A stretch of DNA of 19,079 nucleotides from UBA1447 sp964612185 (lineage in GTDB: Bacteria > Bacillota > Clostridia > Oscillospirales > Acutalibacteraceae): assembly GCA_964612185.1 (NCBI GenBank), contig CAZTCR010000051.1:1-19079 (forward strand), written 5' to 3'. This document shows, in pieces, positions 16,141 through 19,079 of this stretch. A program made the translations under genes and the position numbers. How positions within the stretch are numbered: the first letter of the stretch is position 1; each line of letters begins with the position of its first letter. Under the pieces are notes generated by a model, which searched no databases, was not told the DNA's origin, and saw only the letters and a list, made by a program, of their open reading frames with translations.

Positions 16141-16182
16141 CCTTGAGCTTCATATGCTTTTCCTGAGTTCAAGGAGCATATG
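16141..16182 (+). promoter_or_regulatory. Two mutually exclusive hairpins upstream of the M20 peptidase gene
   Basis: CCTTGA (16141-16146) can pair with TCAAGG (16169-16174), while CATATGC (16151-16157) can pair with GCATATG (16176-16182), reinforced by TCCT/AGGA inside. The pairs interleave, so the two hairpins compete or form a pseudoknot. Neither is followed by a T-run. The site is 57 bases before the start codon and could be a leader control element or protein-binding dyads. The rest of 15998-16238 shows only the terminator and no clear promoter. Confidence 0.35.
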
Positions 16183-16238
16183 GAATGCGGCAGGGAAAGC
16201 CTATCTGCAAATTAATGTGAAACAGGAGTTTTGACTAT

Positions 16239-17339
16239 ATGAATTCCGTGAGGCTGATTGAACGATTTTTTAATTATGTGCAATGCGCGAGTGAATCGGG
16301 AAAAGAAGCGGATTTCTGCAGACTACTCGAAAATGAACTGAAACGCCTTGGACTTTTTGTCCAACGGGATTGCGTCGGACACTTGTGCGGTTCCGACGGC
16401 TGGAATATTTACGCGCGTCTTGAAGGAAAAAGCGATACCATGCTTTTCAGCGCGCATCTTGATACGGTTTATCCGGGTGAAAACATAAAGCCGGTGTTGA
16501 AAGATGGCACTATTCACTCAGGCGGTGATACAGTTCTTGGCGCCGATGATAAAGCCGGCATTGCTGCGATAATGGAGTCCCTCGAAAGTGTGATTGAAAG
16601 CGGCAAGTCTCATAGAACAGTTGAAGTTTTGTTCTCAGTCTGTGAGGAAACAGGTCTTTTGGGCGCCAAGCACGCTGACTTCAGCAATATTATCAGCAAG
16701 CAGGCTGTCGTTTTGGACAATGAGTCGTTAGGCGAAATCATCAATTTAAATCCTGCGAATATGGTTGTATATTTTGAAGTTTTCGGTAAGTCAGCCCATG
16801 CCGGGATGTCACCGGAAAAAGGTGTTCACGCACTCAAGGCTGCGGCAAAGGCTGTAGCAAATATTCCCGTGGGTAATGTGGACGAACTATCGGTCATGAA
16901 CATCAGCAATTTTATTTCACCCGGTAAAACCAATGTGGTTGCCGATAAAGCAAGTTTTGACATGGAAATACGCTCTTTCAGCGAAGAAAGGCTGCAACAA
17001 CATTTAACAGCAATCGAAAAGGCTGTGAAAGAAGCCTGCGATTATTATGGCGCTTCATACAAAATGACAACGGATCGCCATTCAGATGTCATATATGTTC
17101 CCGAAAGTTCATCGTTAGTTGACGAAATTATACAAAAATTTGCTCAGTTGGGTGTTGTTGGCAAAACGACCAAGTCCTTCGGCGGATGTGATGCAACGCA
17201 TATATTTGAAGCCGGGATTGATGTTGTTAATTTGGGTATTGGTATGAAAGCGGTGCACAGCTGTGACGAGCATATAGCCGTTCAAGATCTTGAAACAACC
17301 GCAAAACTTGTGGAGCTTTTAATGGCAGGCGATCAATAA
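16239..17339 (+). CDS. M20 family metallopeptidase, PepT (tripeptidase)-like
   Basis: The product is 366 residues, with AGGAG (16223-16227) before the ATG. The di-zinc peptidase layout of clan MH is complete: H73 in SAHLDTV, bridging D103 in GADDKAG, the catalytic base and ligand pair E136-E137 in CEETGLLG, D160 in VLDNE, and the last ligand H350 in VHSCDE. The dimerisation lid with GKSAHAGM (near 183-190) sits between them, as in PepT and related exopeptidases. There is no signal peptide, so it is a cytoplasmic enzyme that removes N-terminal residues from short peptides or hydrolyses related amide substrates. Its length is slightly below that of classical PepT (about 400). It precedes the serine hydrolase gene by 24 bases. 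Confidence 0.9.
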   Translation: MNSVRLIERFFNYVQCASESGKEADFCRLLENELKRLGLFVQRDCVGHLCGSDGWNIYARLEGKSDTMLFSAHLDTVYPGENIKPVLKDGTIHSGGDTVLGADDKAGIAAIMESLESVIESGKSHRTVEVLFSVCEETGLLGAKHADFSNIISKQAVVLDNESLGEIINLNPANMVVYFEVFGKSAHAGMSPEKGVHALKAAAKAVANIPVGNVDELSVMNISNFISPGKTNVVADKASFDMEIRSFSEERLQQHLTAIEKAVKEACDYYGASYKMTTDRHSDVIYVPESSSLVDEIIQKFAQLGVVGKTTKSFGGCDATHIFEAGIDVVNLGIGMKAVHSCDEHIAVQDLETTAKLVELLMAGDQ

Positions 17340-17363
17340 AAAATTTATACAGGAGCTGTTGGC

Positions 17364-18971
17364 ATGTCTTTTTCGGGACAGTTTAAATTACCGCGAACGG
17401 CAACACCCGAAGATGTCGGGGTGTCGTCTTCGGCTGTTTTGGCTATGATCAGGGACATTGAAGCGGGCGGTGCCGAAGAGCATGGCTTTATGATCATACG
17501 GCACGGCAAAGTAGCCGTAGAGAGTTTTAAGCATCCGTATTCCGCGGATAAGCCGCATATCATGTATTCCGCCAGCAAGGCTGTGACCGCGACGGCAATC
17601 GGGTTTGCTGTCGAGGAAGGCCTGTTATCCCTTGAAACAAAGATTCTTGACATTTTAACGGAATTCAGACCCCGCAAACGCGATGATAAATTGGAAAAAG
17701 TCAACATTAAACATCTCATGACTATGCAAGCCGGTAAAATGCCGAATATTCTCGCGAATAAAACGAAGGATAAATGGCTCAATCATTTTTTTGACGGCAA
17801 ATGGATTTTCAATCCGGGCGAAGGCTGGGAATATGTTAACGAGAATATATTTCTCCTCTGCGCGATACTTGTTCGGATAACCGGCATGAGTGTTACAGAG
17901 TATTTGACACCGAGGCTCTGGGAACCGCTGGGGATAGAGACACCGTATTGGGAAACGGACCCGCGTGGAGTGGAGTCGGGTGGATGGGGCTTGTTTTTAA
18001 GCGCGGAAAGTCTTGCAAAATTTGTGCTATGTTATTTGCAGGGCGGCGTTTTTGAAGGCAGGCAGGTAATCCCGTCCAAATGGGCAAAAACCGCGGTATT
18101 AAATCATAAAAAACTAAAAGATGACGAAGAACCGAATCGCGATGAGGGTTATGGATACTGTTTTTGGAGAACCGGCGGTGACAATAAAACTTATCGCGCA
18201 GAAGGCATGTTTTCGGAAATCGGAGTAGTTTTTGAAGAATTCGATGCAGTTGTTGTAACAGTTGGCGGCGAAATGAATGCAGGCAAGACACACAGCTACA
18301 TTTTTGATCATTTTCCGAAAGGTTTTATCGACAAGGACGAGAGCGCCCAACCAAATGCCGGACTTCAAAAGGCCATCGATGCAAGACGAATTCTGCCGTT
18401 ATCTGCGAAAGAACGCAGCAGAATTGAAAGCGGACTTCAAGGGAAAAGGATACAATTCAAATCCAACAAGATTATAAATATTCTCGGCTTTCCAATGAGT
18501 GTGTTGCCGCTTGCCGCAACTTACATGACCAAGGACCGCGCCGGCAATATTGACAATGTTGTTTTCAGCTTTACTCAAAACGAATGTTCATTAACCTGGA
18601 CAGAGGGCGATGAAAAAAATACAGTCTTGTGCGGCATGGACGGTTCGTACAAAACATCCCGTATCCGCCTTGCCTCAACTGATTATACAACTTACTCTTG
18701 TGCCGCCTGGCAAGATGAAAAGACTCTCGAAGTTTGGATAATTCCTGTTGAAAGTATCGGCAGGCGTATACTGACTTTTGACTTTGCGGGGCAGAAGGTG
18801 CAAATGAAACCCTCAACAGTTCCGGACCTTTCCATCATGATCAACTCATTATCGGGCGGAGTCACCGAAGTGTATAAAAACAAAATAATCGTCCATCTGG
18901 CAAAAAAGGCCATTAAAATGGCGGAAAAAATGATAGAGCCTGTTCACAAAGGGAAAATAAGTCGCCAATAG
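17364..18971 (+). CDS. Serine hydrolase of the beta-lactamase (class C/esterase EstB-like) family
   Basis: The product is 535 residues, with AGGAG (17351-17355) 8 bases before the ATG. The catalytic SxxK is SASK (69-72) in MYSASKAV, and the second motif YxN is YVN (157-159). The third motif, usually HxG or KTG, appears as the variant AEG (279-281), common in esterase-like members and arguing against true beta-lactamase activity. The hydrolase domain covers about 1-320. A C-terminal extension of about 200 residues, rich in beta structure, has no motif I recognise. No signal peptide is evident, which is unusual for penicillin-binding relatives and suggests a cytoplasmic esterase or peptidase. 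It probably shares a transcript with the M20 peptidase. Confidence 0.88.
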   Translation: MSFSGQFKLPRTATPEDVGVSSSAVLAMIRDIEAGGAEEHGFMIIRHGKVAVESFKHPYSADKPHIMYSASKAVTATAIGFAVEEGLLSLETKILDILTEFRPRKRDDKLEKVNIKHLMTMQAGKMPNILANKTKDKWLNHFFDGKWIFNPGEGWEYVNENIFLLCAILVRITGMSVTEYLTPRLWEPLGIETPYWETDPRGVESGGWGLFLSAESLAKFVLCYLQGGVFEGRQVIPSKWAKTAVLNHKKLKDDEEPNRDEGYGYCFWRTGGDNKTYRAEGMFSEIGVVFEEFDAVVVTVGGEMNAGKTHSYIFDHFPKGFIDKDESAQPNAGLQKAIDARRILPLSAKERSRIESGLQGKRIQFKSNKIINILGFPMSVLPLAATYMTKDRAGNIDNVVFSFTQNECSLTWTEGDEKNTVLCGMDGSYKTSRIRLASTDYTTYSCAAWQDEKTLEVWIIPVESIGRRILTFDFAGQKVQMKPSTVPDLSIMINSLSGGVTEVYKNKIIVHLAKKAIKMAEKMIEPVHKGKISRQ

Positions 18972-18982
18972 AAAATGGCAAT

Positions 18983-19022
18983 AAAAAACGGACACTTCAG
19001 ATGAAAGAAGAGTCCGTTTTTT
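18983..19022 (+). terminator. Strong intrinsic terminator after the serine hydrolase
   Basis: AAAAAACGGAC (18983-18993) pairs perfectly with GTCCGTTTTTT (19012-19022). After one A-A mismatch the stem continues with CTTC/GAAG (18995-18998 with 19007-19010) around an 8-base loop. The right arm supplies the T-run. The A-tract on the left arm means it could also stop transcription arriving from the right. Confidence 0.9.
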
Positions 19023-19026
19023 CTAA

Positions 19027-19079
19027 GTGCGCTCGGCATGGGCGACAACTTGGCGGTGAAAGTCCGCTACACGCTTGGC
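19027..19079 (+). mobile_element. 5' end of a group II intron (class C type), truncated by the window edge
   Basis: The sequence starts GTGCGCTCGGCATGGGCG at 19027, the conserved 5' splice site and domain I start of bacterial group II introns (GUGNG followed by a CGGCAUGGG-type segment), and continues with a GCGG-TGAAA-GTCCGC hairpin typical of domain I. It lies four bases after the serine hydrolase terminator stem, exactly the target preference known for class C introns, which insert behind intrinsic terminator hairpins. The reverse transcriptase and the 3' end are outside the window. Confidence 0.75.

Noticed and set aside
17364..18971. Antibiotic-resistance beta-lactamase
   Set aside because: There is no signal peptide, the third motif is variant (AEG), the length is atypical, and it sits with a cytoplasmic peptidase; an esterase or peptidase role fits better.

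Overview
The window looks like a chromosomal contig from an anaerobic, probably uncultured, low-to-mid GC Firmicute (class Clostridia, Oscillospiraceae or Christensenellales type). This is inferred from a very large secreted protein with DUF6273, BspA-like LRR, dockerin, InlB B-repeat and Ig-like modules, a GHL10 (DUF187) lipoprotein, a Thermotoga/Clostridia-type GlpA-like/NAD(P)-FAD/DUF1667 gene trio, and strong purine-rich ribosome binding sites. All ten protein genes and the tRNA are on the + strand. Assignments come from motifs read by eye; no database search was run.

Left part (1-8004): the first 380 bases are non-coding and structured. They hold a pair of hairpins at the very edge that resemble an IS200/IS605-type end, a candidate promoter, and an inverted-repeat block. 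A 2495-residue secreted protein (383-7870) follows. It carries two DUF6273 copies, a zinc-metallopeptidase module whose active site HELGHYLLGFYDEY has the spacing of the CLCA family (HExxHxxxGxxDE), a calcium-loop segment, a short LRR, an internal type I dockerin, two InlB-like repeats and six Ig-like repeats. Just past its stop codon lies a degenerate, out-of-frame dockerin fragment, which suggests the C-terminus has been remodelled.

Middle (8042-12771): a Thr-rich-linker lipoprotein of the GHL10 family, then a free-standing tRNA-Pro(CGG) with its own promoter and terminator. Next come a GNAT acetyltransferase and two tandem, gap-free paralogues of the Gfo/Idh/MocA superfamily. Their C-terminal motifs are those of GH109 alpha-N-acetylgalactosaminidases, so they are candidate NAD-dependent glycosidases or sugar oxidoreductases.

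Right part (12919-19079): a tightly packed three-gene redox operon (GlpA-like dehydrogenase with a BFD-type Fe-S domain, FAD/NAD oxidoreductase, DUF1667 Cys protein), ending in a terminator. After an intergenic region with two mutually exclusive hairpins comes a PepT-like M20 metallopeptidase co-transcribed with a beta-lactamase-fold serine hydrolase. That pair ends in a strong intrinsic terminator. Immediately behind the terminator the window ends inside the 5' end of a group II intron of the class C type, which is known to insert after terminator hairpins.

Taken together, the left half concerns the cell surface and glycan or protein breakdown, and the right half covers intracellular sugar, glycerol-type and peptide metabolism. 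No complete mobile element, CRISPR array or phage gene is present. The most unusual items are the CLCA-type peptidase inside a dockerin-bearing giant protein with its orphan dockerin remnant, and the duplicated GH109-like genes.
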